Below, piece after piece: positions 18,478-25,429 of a stretch of 42,424 nucleotides of DNA (position 1 is its first letter; each line of letters begins with the position of its first letter). Source of the DNA: Candidatus Methylomirabilota bacterium (GTDB taxonomy: Bacteria > Methylomirabilota > Methylomirabilia > Methylomirabilales > Methylomirabilaceae); NCBI GenBank assembly GCA_028870115.1, contig JAGWQH010000039.1, forward strand, positions 1-42,424, given 5' to 3'. The notes beneath the pieces were generated by a model that saw only the letters and a list, made by a program, of their open reading frames with translations, did not search any database and was not told where the DNA came from. The position numbers and the translations under genes were made by a program.

Positions 18478-18501
18478 GGGCGAAATATGTTTCGCCCCTA
18501 C
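18474..18501. repeat. Palindromic intergenic element, possible bidirectional terminator
   Basis: GTAGGGGCGAAA (18474-18485) and TTTCGCCCCTAC (18490-18501) form a perfect 12-bp stem with a 4-nt loop between two converging genes. It lacks a T-run. Similar GTAGGGGCG palindromes are scattered in many genomes, and a weaker relative (GGGCGAGTGAAACCCGCCCC) lies at 41942-41961 in this window, so this may be a repeat family rather than only a terminator. Confidence 0.7.
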
Positions 18502-18509
18502 GGTTTCGT

Positions 18510-19217
18510 CTAGCGCAGGTTTTCGTAGAAGCGTGCGAAGAGGATCCGGGCCCACCGATTGAGCTCGTCGATCCTGGCTGGAAGCTGCTCAAGGATCGCA
18601 CCAGGCCGGATATAGTCCTTGACTCCATCGAGCTCCTGCGTGAAAGTCCTCACCCACTCAGAGACCATCGATGCAGTGACCTCGAGGTGAAATAGCAGGC
18701 CATAGACGTGGCGGCCGATCGAGAAGGCCTGGCACTCATAGAGCGTTGATCTGGCAAGGTTGACTGCCCCGGGCGGTGTGTCGAAATACTCGCCATGCCA
18801 CTCGAACACCTCAATCGACTCTGGAAACCCGCCGAATAGCCGATCATGCCGCGCCGCCATAGTGAGGTGAACCGGGTACCAGCCGATCTCCTTGCGCGGC
18901 CCCCGGCGGATCGTTCCGCCGGCCGCTTTGGCAATGAGTTGTGACCCGAGGCAGATACCCAATGTGGGGAAATCGAGTTCCATCGCCTCTTTCAGGAGCC
19001 GATCCTCTGTCCTTAACCACGGGTAATCCGCTTCGTCGTTCACACTCATTGGCCCGCCCATGACCAGGAGCCCGGAAAACGGCAACAGGTCGTCCGGCAC
19101 CCGGTCGCCGTCGTACAGCCTCACCGTCTCCACGGGACGTTGCTGCGCCTGCAGTAGGTCAAGGAAGATGCCAGGAGTCTCACACCCGATGTGCTGGAAG
19201 ACCAAGAGTGGTTTCAT
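18510..19217 (-). CDS. Class I glutamine amidotransferase (GATase1) protein
   Basis: A 235-residue stand-alone GATase1-domain protein, related to the glutaminase part of GMP synthase and to gamma-glutamyl hydrolase-like enzymes. The nucleophile Cys is in LGICLGSQLIAKAAGG (about residue 95), the oxyanion glycines in LLVMGGPMSVND, and the His-x-Glu of the triad in GLLFHLEVT (about 175; usually FHPE, here FHLE). EWHGEYFDTP also matches the family. Such proteins hydrolyse glutamine to supply ammonia or act as peptidase-like hydrolases; no synthetase partner is next to it, so the substrate is unclear. The ATG start is followed immediately by a typical KPLLVFQH strand. Confidence 0.88.
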   Translation of the reverse strand: MKPLLVFQHIGCETPGIFLDLLQAQQRPVETVRLYDGDRVPDDLLPFSGLLVMGGPMSVNDEADYPWLRTEDRLLKEAMELDFPTLGICLGSQLIAKAAGGTIRRGPRKEIGWYPVHLTMAARHDRLFGGFPESIEVFEWHGEYFDTPPGAVNLARSTLYECQAFSIGRHVYGLLFHLEVTASMVSEWVRTFTQELDGVKDYIRPGAILEQLPARIDELNRWARILFARFYENLR

Positions 19218-19407
19218 TGCAAAGGGTCTCCATCGCGGAAGGAGTGACCTGCAGGATCTCCGCTATATTTACCGCTTGCCCTCAGCCAGTCGAAGGGCAA
19301 TGTTGCCAACATGCTCCATGCGTGGTTCGACAGGCCTGAGCATAGGCCCGTCTCCGTCCAACTCGGCAGCGGGATTCTCGCCAAGCCTCATCGGGTTCAC
19401 GTGGTTG

Positions 19408-19782
19408 TTAGTGCTCACGATACTGATCAGCAGCGATACGAAGCGCACGTGCCGCTTCGTGGAGGGCCTTATCCTGCGTCCACAGGCGACAGGACGAAAG
19501 GAAAGCACCGCCGAGCAGGTGGACATCTACCCAGCCCAAACCACGGCCGGAGAGCTGGTGCTGATCCACGAAACGGAGAAGCTCGTCGTGCTCTGTCACC
19601 CGCGCTTGTGGCAGGGCCGCCAACAGGCCGAGGATCTCCCGCCGGTTTCGTAAATGCCCACATGCGAGCTCGCCGATCACGAAGGGGTGGCACACCACAT
19701 GCCCCTCGTGGAGCAATTCAACGAGCTGCGCCCGGCCTCGGGCCAGATGGTCAACCCACACGGAGGTGTCGACGAGGATCAT
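19408..19782 (-). CDS. VapC-type PIN-domain toxin (second vapBC pair)
   Basis: A 124-residue PIN-domain ribonuclease beginning MILVDTSVWVDHLARG with the first catalytic Asp. It is followed by FVIGELACGHLRN (Glu) and GWVDVHLLGGA and LWTQDKAL (Asp residues of the site). It is not a close copy of the first VapC (8766-9176); this one belongs to the short group typified by VDTSVWI. Its ATG overlaps the antitoxin TGA as TGATG, so translation is coupled. The toxin is expected to cut specific RNAs when the antitoxin is lost. Downstream, 19218-19407 holds no gene I can support before the convergently placed amidotransferase start. Confidence 0.88.
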   Translation of the reverse strand: MILVDTSVWVDHLARGRAQLVELLHEGHVVCHPFVIGELACGHLRNRREILGLLAALPQARVTEHDELLRFVDQHQLSGRGLGWVDVHLLGGAFLSSCRLWTQDKALHEAARALRIAADQYREH

Positions 19783-19976
19783 CAGGCCGCTGAGCGGCGA
19801 CGGCGGACCGAGCGAAGCGAGCTCTCGGTCCCGCCCAGCTTGGCCAGACGACGAGCACTCTCCAGCGCAATCAGGGCCTCTAGCCCACGCCGGATCAAGG
19901 CGGTCTTCTCGCTGATCCCGGTCAACTGCTCAGCCCTCTTCAGGAGTGAGTCATCGATATTGAGTGTGGTTCTCAT
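19782..19976 (-). CDS. VapB-type antitoxin (second vapBC pair)
   Basis: A 64-residue ribbon-helix-helix-like antitoxin, MRTTLNIDDSLLKRAEQL then TALIRRGLEALIALESARRL, of the type that pairs with short VapC toxins. The ATG at 19976 is chosen over the one at 19982 because the family starts with M-R-T-T-L. There is no Shine-Dalgarno sequence. The -10 box ends only 7 nt before this ATG, so the message is probably leaderless. The C-terminal Arg-rich tail (SVRRRRSA) is positively charged and could contact the toxin. Confidence 0.85.
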   Translation of the reverse strand: MRTTLNIDDSLLKRAEQLTGISEKTALIRRGLEALIALESARRLAKLGGTESSLRSVRRRRSAA

Positions 19977-19983
19977 ATGCATC

Positions 19984-20012
19984 AGTATGCATTAGCCATG
20001 CATACTTGTCAA
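19984..20012 (-). promoter_or_regulatory. vapBC promoter with embedded operator
   Basis: On the minus strand TTGACA (20007-20012), a 17-nt spacer and CATACT (19984-19989) make a near-consensus promoter. Between the boxes sit GTATGCAT (19985-19992) and ATGCATAC (19998-20005), a perfect 8-bp inverted repeat with 5-nt spacing, the right size for a ribbon-helix-helix dimer pair. Transcription would begin at or next to the antitoxin ATG. Autorepression by the VapBC complex is inferred. Confidence 0.65.
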
Positions 20013-20023
20013 GACCTCGGATA

Positions 20024-20122
20024 GCGCTAACACGTTTGAGCTCAAGGGCTGCCGGTGCCCGAAGGGCAGAGGGAACCAACAAGCGCCGCTTGTTGGCGGT
20101 CCCCTGAAACGAAGGGTTAGGC
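20024..20122 (-). repeat. attC-like recombination site
   Basis: Read on the minus strand, this 99-bp imperfect palindrome starts with GCCTAAC (20122-20116), a good inverse core site, and ends with GTTAGCGC (20031-20024), which differs from the ideal GTTAGGC. Internal arms include CCAACAAGC/GCTTGTTGG and a CAAACG box typical of integron 59-base elements. The TAA of the HNH gene lies inside GCCTAAC, the classic layout of a gene cassette. No integron integrase is in the window. Confidence 0.6.
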
Positions 20123-20808
20123 ATGGCGCTCATTACGGCTGGAATTCTCGGAGACCATCCCGGTGAGTTCTTCAATTGATAGAGGAGCATCGCGCCTTCG
20201 ATGGACCATTCGATGGCAATTGGAGCAGAGCACGGTCAAGTCGTCTTTGGGATTGATGGTAGATGGCTCAGGAAGGGTGGAGATTGGAACGACGTGATGA
20301 ACTTCAATATAGTTCTTCCCGTGCGCTCCGTATGCAGCCTCAAAATTGAAATCACAGGCTTTGCATGTTGTTCCGTAGATTTTAATTGCAGCCACGCGAA
20401 GTTTAAGCTTGCGCTCGAAATATGAAACGAGGCGTGCTTTTCTCGGGCCTGCTATACCGCTTTCCTCTTCCTGCAATCCATCCAAATCAGCAGCAACCTG
20501 CTTCCGAAGGGAATGGTCGTCGAAGAACTCGCGGATTCTGGAGATGTCGTCCGAGTGAGTTGTATTCTCCTCAAGTGCAAGTTGTAGTTTGGTTGACCTC
20601 GAATCGAGCCAGTCGAACAGAGCGTGGTCAAACTCCGAGGTTCCGTTAATTGCCGGGCGCAATTGCCGACGGAACTTGTCGGAAACGGTCGAATGTGACG
20701 CAATGCCTTCTTTCTCAAGTCCCTGACATTTTCCCCCGACATCTGGGGCCTGTAGTGGCCGGCAACATCGCGAAGAACTTCCATGATCTCGTTGATTCGA
20801 TCACTCAT
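20117..20808 (-). pseudogene. HNH endonuclease gene with a frameshift
   Basis: The C-terminal frame (stop at 20117) encodes an HNH nuclease domain: CKACDFNFEAAYGAHG, then IEVHHVVPIS with the catalytic His pair, then NPKDDLTVLCSNCHRMVHRR with the zinc-binding Cys-x-x-Cys. Upstream, KFRRQLRPAINGTSEFDHAL is in the same frame. The natural start, ATG at 20808 (GGGGAGGTACG upstream), reads MSDRINEIMEVLRDVAGHYR in another frame. The two join if one base is restored near 20723, where ...NVRDL should lead into EKEGIASHSTVSDKF. This is either a real mutation or a sequence error. The gene is less GC-rich than its neighbours and ends in an attC-like site, which suggests horizontal arrival as a cassette. 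Confidence 0.75.
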
Positions 20809-20908
20809 CGTACCTCCCCTTGCTGCCGAACTACTGATTAGCCTAGTCAGGCTATCAGTATTAGGTTGGTCGGCCTATTACATCCTTGGAGCTCCAACGA
20901 TTGCCGCG

Positions 20909-20937
20909 ATTGTCTAGCCGTTCCAGGGAGTTGTCAA
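20909..20937 (-). promoter_or_regulatory. Candidate promoter of the HNH gene
   Basis: TTGACA (20932-20937), a 17-nt spacer and GACAAT (20909-20914) on the minus strand, about 100 nt before the HNH ATG. A hairpin (CTGATTAGCC/GGCTATCAG, 20834-20858) lies in the leader. The rest of the 20809-21249 gap holds a REP-like repeat and the thiI promoter region. Confidence 0.35.
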
Positions 20938-21000
20938 GGGTTTCCATAGAAAACGCGCCTACGTTGGTCCTTGTCACAGGAGGAGGTCATCATGCCGGCC

Positions 21001-21058
21001 CGTCACCCCGGCGAAAGCCGGGGTCCAGGGCTGGATTCCGGCTTACGCCGGAATGACG
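21001..21058. repeat. REP-like double-hairpin intergenic repeat
   Basis: Two stem-loops in tandem: CCCCGGC-GAAA-GCCGGGG and ATTCCGGC-TTAC-GCCGGAAT, enclosed by CGTCA and TGACG. This repeat is familiar from the intergenic regions of many unrelated bacteria and gives a spurious reading frame (PARHPGESRGPGLDSGLRRN). It lies between the HNH gene and thiI. Confidence 0.75.
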
Positions 21059-21204
21059 AACGGTTGCGGACTCACGGAGAAGCTGGGAGAATCCTTGCCG
21101 AAGGTAAGTCTTTTGGGTGCGCCGTGGTGCGGCACTACCGCATGAAGTTTCACTTGCCTTTCAAGCGGCGCCCCACGAGCTCTTTGCGTGCAAGCGGAAA
21201 TCGA

Positions 21205-21232
21205 TTGCCGATCACAGAGAACGTGCTAGGAT
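21205..21232 (+). promoter_or_regulatory. Candidate promoter of thiI
   Basis: TTGCCG (21205-21210), a 16-nt spacer and TAGGAT (21227-21232) end 17 nt before the thiI ATG. The short remaining leader contains GGAGGAATT before the start. Confidence 0.3.
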
Positions 21233-21249
21233 GAGCTACTGGAGGAATT

Positions 21250-22449
21250 ATGAAAACTAAAAGCAACGCGATGGCACAACCGCCGGTGAGGGGCGTCCTC
21301 ATCCATTACCACGAGATTGCACTCAAAGGGAAAAACCGGAGCTTCTTTCTGAAGCAGCTTGAGGCTAATCTCCTGGCGGCCACGCGTGATCTCGACTGTG
21401 GCCCGCTCCGGCGACCCGCCGGTCGGCTATTCCTGGAGTTGCGGGAGGAGAGTTCGTGGGAGGTCTTGCGGCAGCGGTTGAGCCGAGTCTTCGGAATTGC
21501 GAATTTCGCCCCCGCCTTCACGATGGCGCCCAACCTGGAGTTGCTCGCACAACGGATCGAAGAGGAGGTCTGCAACCGCTCATTTCGCAGCTTTCGCGTG
21601 GCGGCCCGTCGTGCCTTCAAGACCTTTCCGCAGACCTCCCAGGAGATCAACGAGATGATCGGGGCCAGAGTGCAGCGTATCCATGGCGCCGACGTCGATC
21701 TCACCAATCCGGACCTGACCATCTACATCGAGTTGCTCCCCGCAGAGGCTTTTGTCTACTTCGAGAAGCTCTTGGGCCCCGGAGGCCTGCCGGTGGGGAC
21801 CGGCGGGACCCTTGCGTGTCTGCTGTCAGGCGGGATCGACTCCCCGGTTGCGGCTCATCGGATGATGAAGCGGGGCTGCCGTATCGTCTTTGTCCACTTC
21901 CATAGCCAGCCGTTCGCCGACCGAACCTCACAGGAAAAAGCAATCGAGCTGGTACGCCTTCTCACCCGGTACCAGTTTACCTCTCGCCTCTACCTGGTAC
22001 CCTTCGGCGAAATCCAGCAGGAGGTCGTTGCTCGCGTCACGGGACGCTTGAGGGTCCTTGTGTATCGACGGCTGATGTTGCGAATCGCCGAACAGATCGC
22101 TCAAAAGGAAGGCGCCCAAGCCCTGGTGACCGGTGAGAGTCTCGGTCAGGTGTCGTCACAAACCGTTGAAAACATCGCGACCATTGAACAGGCATCCACC
22201 CTGCCGATTCTGCGGCCATTGATCGGCATGGATAAGGACGAGATCACGCAGCAGGCGCAGCAGATCGGCAGCTACGATGTCTCGGTCATCCCCGACCAGG
22301 ACTGCTGCTCGATGTTCACGCCCAGGCAGGCGGCGACACATACGACTCACCACGAGATCGAATTCGCTGAGCGCCCTCTTGACCTGGACCGACTCACAGC
22401 GAAGGCGCGCGCTGCTGCGCACTCCGTCGAGCTGTCGTTTCCCGTCTGA
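21250..22449 (+). CDS. thiI: tRNA 4-thiouridine synthetase ThiI
   Basis: A 399-residue ThiI, which adenylates U8 of tRNA and transfers sulfur to form 4-thiouridine; in some bacteria it also takes part in thiazole synthesis. An N-terminal ferredoxin-like part (VLIHYHEIALKGKNRSFF) and a THUMP domain (about residues 60-165) precede the PP-loop ATPase domain. The ATP-binding motif LLSGGIDSPVAAHRM is near residue 193. The C-terminus has the conserved DQDCCSMFTPRQAATH. The rhodanese domain of the E. coli protein is absent, as in the Bacillus and archaeal types, so sulfur must come from another carrier. GGAGGAATT precedes the ATG. Confidence 0.95.
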   Translation: MKTKSNAMAQPPVRGVLIHYHEIALKGKNRSFFLKQLEANLLAATRDLDCGPLRRPAGRLFLELREESSWEVLRQRLSRVFGIANFAPAFTMAPNLELLAQRIEEEVCNRSFRSFRVAARRAFKTFPQTSQEINEMIGARVQRIHGADVDLTNPDLTIYIELLPAEAFVYFEKLLGPGGLPVGTGGTLACLLSGGIDSPVAAHRMMKRGCRIVFVHFHSQPFADRTSQEKAIELVRLLTRYQFTSRLYLVPFGEIQQEVVARVTGRLRVLVYRRLMLRIAEQIAQKEGAQALVTGESLGQVSSQTVENIATIEQASTLPILRPLIGMDKDEITQQAQQIGSYDVSVIPDQDCCSMFTPRQAATHTTHHEIEFAERPLDLDRLTAKARAAAHSVELSFPV

Positions 22450-22485
22450 GGCCTGATCTCAGTCCCTCTCTCCGGTTCAGGCGCC

Positions 22486-22872
22486 TTACTTCTTCGGCTG
22501 GTACTTCGGGACAGCCACTGAGCGGATAAAGGCGACGATCTCCTTGATCTCCTTCTCGTTCAGCATACTGCCGTACCCGGTCATCAGCGGACTCAACTTC
22601 TCGGCCGCGCTACCATTCTTGATGACATTGATCACTTGCGCGTCGGTTCTGGTATTCATGTACTTGCCGTCCGTAAAGTTCCGCGGCTTGGGATTTAAAG
22701 AAGCGGCTGCCAACCCGTCCCCCTTACCTGCTGGACCATGACACGGAACACAAAAGGTCGTATACTTCTCCGGAGCCTTGGGATCGGTATTGGCCGACGC
22801 GGCTGTCCAGGCTCCTGCAGAGCCCACGACCAAAACGGTCAGCAGGGTCACTTGAATGGTCGCTTTTCTCAC
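22486..22872 (-). CDS. Exported class I cytochrome c
   Basis: A 128-residue monohaem cytochrome c. A signal peptide (ATIQVTLLTVLVVGSAGAWT, cleavage near residue 27) is followed by the haem site CVPCHG and a likely distal Met ligand in SPLMTGYGSML. The C-terminal helix is EIVAFIRSV. It should carry electrons in the periplasm; the partner is unknown. The start is either a TTG at 22878 or, more likely, the GTG at 22872, which is eight bases from AGGAGG and lines up with the start of the paralogue at 23531. It converges with thiI. It is about 70% identical by eye to the second copy. Confidence 0.9.
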   Translation of the reverse strand: MRKATIQVTLLTVLVVGSAGAWTAASANTDPKAPEKYTTFCVPCHGPAGKGDGLAAASLNPKPRNFTDGKYMNTRTDAQVINVIKNGSAAEKLSPLMTGYGSMLNEKEIKEIVAFIRSVAVPKYQPKK

Positions 22873-22979
22873 CGTCAATTCCTCCTGTGAAGTGGTTTCC
22901 GCTTATCGTATACAGTGAGTAACCAACACTAGATACAAGTTACACTACAAATTGTCCTTGCAAAAAGAACAACGAAGAA

Positions 22980-23078
22980 GAGGTTAACCTCGCCGAGCAC
23001 CCCCTTGACCTGGACCGGCTCGTGGCGCGGGTGCACCTGCTGCATACTCCCTTGAACTGCCGTTTCCCGGTTAACTAG
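22980..23078 (+). pseudogene. Remnant of a second thiI 3' end
   Basis: Reading 22980-23078 gives EVNLAEHPLDLDRLVARV ... NCRFPVN and a stop, which aligns with the ThiI C-terminus EIEFAERPLDLDRLTAKA ... ELSFPV. The DNA is near-identical over CTTGACCTGGACCG. It lies just before the second cytochrome c gene in the same relation that thiI has to the first, so it marks a tandem duplication of a thiI-tail plus cytochrome block, of which only 33 codons of thiI remain. Confidence 0.8.
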
Positions 23079-23138
23079 GCTACCTGACTTTCAGCAATCA
23101 GCGCTCAACCGGCTGAAAGCTGGACGCTGAAGGGTTGC

Positions 23139-23531
23139 CTAGTACTTCTTTAGCTGGTACTCCGGGATGGCTAGTGAGCGGATAAAGGTGACGATCTCCA
23201 TGACCTCCTCGTCAGAAAGCTGACCCGCCCACGTTGGCATGAACGAGCTCAGGCCGACCGCCGCGCCGCCTTCTTTGATGGCCTTGATCAACTGCGCGTC
23301 AGCCTTGGCATTCATTAACTCGCCGTCCGTAAAGTTTCGCGGCTTGGGATTCAGAGCAGCGGCTGCCGGCCCGTCCCCTCGACCCGCTGGACCATGACAC
23401 GGAGCACAGAGGATCGTAAACTTCTCCGGAGCCTTGAGCTCGGCGGCGGCCGACGCGGCTGTCCAGGCCCCTGCAGAGCCCACGACCAAAGCGGTCAGCA
23501 GGGTCACTTGAATAGTCGCTTTTCTCCCCAT
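23139..23531 (-). CDS. Exported class I cytochrome c, paralogue
   Basis: A 130-residue monohaem cytochrome c and tandem paralogue of the gene at 22486. The signal peptide (ATIQVTLLTALVVGSAGAWT) is almost unchanged, as are CAPCHGPAGRGDGPAAAALN and PKPRNFTDGELMN. Differences cluster around the distal ligand (LSSFMPTWAGQLSDEEV), with Met still present. The ATG at 23531 has AGGAAG five bases upstream; the longer frame to 23585 is not needed. A candidate promoter lies upstream, so the two copies may be expressed separately. Confidence 0.9.
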   Translation of the reverse strand: MGRKATIQVTLLTALVVGSAGAWTAASAAAELKAPEKFTILCAPCHGPAGRGDGPAAAALNPKPRNFTDGELMNAKADAQLIKAIKEGGAAVGLSSFMPTWAGQLSDEEVMEIVTFIRSLAIPEYQLKKY

Positions 23532-23592
23532 CGATTCTTCCTGTGAAGTCGTTCCCGCTCCGCTCATGTAAAGAGTACCAGACATTTTTTAC

Positions 23593-23621
23593 ATGTTGCA
23601 CCCCGGATTATCCTCTGTCAA
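23593..23621 (-). promoter_or_regulatory. Candidate promoter of the second cytochrome c gene
   Basis: TTGACA (23616-23621), a 17-nt spacer and CAACAT (23593-23598) on the minus strand, about 60 nt before the ATG at 23531. The -35 box is perfect; the -10 box is weak. Confidence 0.35.
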
Positions 23622-23774
23622 GAGGAAGTTAATCCCCAGTAGCGCAGATCGCGCAATACGACAATGCTCGCTTCTGCCGGCTATCGGTAAAAGTTGTTAA
23701 AGAGGACGGTGTTGCGAGCGTTGAGTCGGAGTCGTTACGAAATGACTGCTGGGAAGCGAGTGCGGATAACAGCC

Positions 23775-24524
23775 CTATTCAATGAGGTTGAGGAAGGCAA
23801 CAGACCGAAGTCGTTTGCCGAAGAAGTGGGTAATGCACACTCGCAAGATCTCTTGAAGGTTGGTAATGTGGGGATCGGCCAGAGGCGAAGCGAGTGACTG
23901 TTCGAGTCCGCCATGCAGAACCGAGCGCAGGAATTCTACTGATTCCGAAGAGATGGGTAAATGGTCCGGCGCCCGTGAGAGGCACCTGGAGCAGACCAGC
24001 CCACCTCGGATCGGGCTGATAGCGAGTTGAGTACCGTGCTCCAGCACAGACCGGCACACCAGGCAGCGATAGAGCTCCAGGAGATATCCGACAATTCTGA
24101 GGAGGCGGATCTCAAATGATCTGAGAAGGCGCGGTTCATCATGTAAGACGAGTAGCGTAAGGGCATCTAAAAGCAAGAGAAAGATCTCCTCGTTTGACTC
24201 CCCCTCCTCGACGGACGCGCCCGCCAACTCCACAAGGTAGGCCCCCCGGCTTAGCCTCCCCAGATCGTTTTTGAGCCCGGCAAACGGCTCAATAACGGAG
24301 AACTCGTTGATCTTGTGGAGAGTCCGGTTGGGCCATTCGAAGAAGACGAGCTGGCCGAGCGTGAACAGCTCGAGGGTTCCGCCATATCGGCTGCGAACCC
24401 GCCTTGCGCCTTTCGCCACCGCCCGAATCTTTCCCAGCCGTCGCGTAAAAAACGGAATAATCCGGTCTGCCTCGCCAAGATTGTGTCCGCCGACCACAAT
24501 CGCTTCGGTTGTCTGTAGCGGCAT
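23775..24524 (-). CDS. recO: DNA repair protein RecO
   Basis: A 249-residue RecO, which with RecR loads RecA onto SSB-coated single-stranded DNA and can anneal strands. The N-terminal OB fold starts TTEAIVVGGHNLGEADRII and is followed by the basic FTRRLGKIRAVAKGARRVRS. The C-terminal helical domain contains the zinc ribbon CLVCRSVLEHG ... CSRC with four cysteines. The start lies eight bases after the era stop, so recO is the last gene of the phoH-era operon. The order era-recO is common in bacteria. Confidence 0.93.
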   Translation of the reverse strand: MPLQTTEAIVVGGHNLGEADRIIPFFTRRLGKIRAVAKGARRVRSRYGGTLELFTLGQLVFFEWPNRTLHKINEFSVIEPFAGLKNDLGRLSRGAYLVELAGASVEEGESNEEIFLLLLDALTLLVLHDEPRLLRSFEIRLLRIVGYLLELYRCLVCRSVLEHGTQLAISPIRGGLVCSRCLSRAPDHLPISSESVEFLRSVLHGGLEQSLASPLADPHITNLQEILRVCITHFFGKRLRSVAFLNLIE

Positions 24525-24531
24525 GGTCCTG

Positions 24532-25428
24532 TTACGGTTGCAGGTAACCGAGCCGTTTTAGCGACTCATCATCCTTCTGCCAGTCGCTGCGCACCTTGAC
24601 CCACAGCTTCAGGAAGACCTGGGTGCCGAGCAGCTTCTCAATCTCCGGCCTGGCCGATTCCCCGATTTTTTTCAGCATGGTCCCCCCGCGCCCAATAATA
24701 ATCGCTTTCTGCGAGTCCTTCTCGACATAAATGGTCGCCTCAACGTCGGTGAGTGCCCGCCCTTCCCGCACTCTGACCTTTTCTACCAACACGGCCACCG
24801 CATACGGCACCTCCTGATAGACCGAGCGGAAGACCCGCTCGCGGATCAGCTCGGCAATGACAAACCGCTCAGGTTGGTCGGTCAACTGATCAAGGGGATA
24901 CAGCGGCGGCCCCTCCGGGAGGTGTTGGACCAGCAGCGACTCGAGGAGCCCAACGTTGTCGCCTTTAGTGGCGGAGATCGGAACGATCTCGGCAAACGGC
25001 AGCAGTGTTCGGAAGCGATCGATCGTGGGCAACAGACTTTCTTTCCCAACGAGATCGACCTTGTTGACGGCGAGCAGGATCGGAGACGTGACGCGCTTCA
25101 GAATCTCCAGGATCAGCTTGTCGCCCTGGGAGAGCGAATCGGGGGCCTCCACGATCCAGAGGATCAGGTCTGCCCCCTCCAGGCTGTTCGTAGCCGTTTT
25201 GACCATCAGCCGGTGGAAATAGCCGCCGGATTTATCAATCCCGGGCGTATCCAGGAAGATTAATTGCGCTCCAGGCAGGCTCTTGATCCCCATGACTTTG
25301 GTCCTCGTCGTCTGCGGCCTGGGAGAGACGATCGATACCTTCTGTCCCAACAGGCGGTTCATGAGGGTCGATTTGCCCACGTTGGGGCGTCCAATGATTG
25401 CCACGAAGCCGGATTTATAGCTGTTCAC
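24532..25428 (-). CDS. era: GTPase Era
   Basis: A 298-residue Era, an essential GTPase that binds the 3' end of 16S rRNA during 30S assembly. The G1 motif is GRPNVGKST (residues 13-21), G2 lies in QTTRTKVMG, G3 is DTPGI and G4 is NKVD. The C-terminal KH domain includes IYVEKDSQKAIIIGRGG. The frame is open to 25665, but the GTG at 25428 follows the dgkA stop by one base, has AGGTG upstream and gives the normal N-terminus (NSYKSGFVAIIGRP). Confidence 0.95.
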   Translation of the reverse strand: MNSYKSGFVAIIGRPNVGKSTLMNRLLGQKVSIVSPRPQTTRTKVMGIKSLPGAQLIFLDTPGIDKSGGYFHRLMVKTATNSLEGADLILWIVEAPDSLSQGDKLILEILKRVTSPILLAVNKVDLVGKESLLPTIDRFRTLLPFAEIVPISATKGDNVGLLESLLVQHLPEGPPLYPLDQLTDQPERFVIAELIRERVFRSVYQEVPYAVAVLVEKVRVREGRALTDVEATIYVEKDSQKAIIIGRGGTMLKKIGESARPEIEKLLGTQVFLKLWVKVRSDWQKDDESLKRLGYLQP

Positions 25429-25429
25429 A

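Noticed and set aside
19269-19407. Minus-strand frame ending MLRPVEPRMEHVGNIALRLAEGK after vapC
   Set aside because: It looks slightly protein-like, but it has no start of its own outside the overlapping vapC and matched no family I could recognise.
19269-19410. A second attC site after the vapC stop, which would make vapBC a cassette too
   Set aside because: No GTTRRRY/RYYYAAC pair or suitable palindrome was found there.
19951-20190. Possible protein containing NPSFQGTANKRRLLVPSALR
   Set aside because: This is the translation of the attC-like palindrome, which often yields such spurious frames.
20971-21234. Possible 87-residue protein starting MSQEEVIMPARHPGES
   Set aside because: It is produced by the REP-like double-hairpin repeat at 21001-21058, a known source of false genes.
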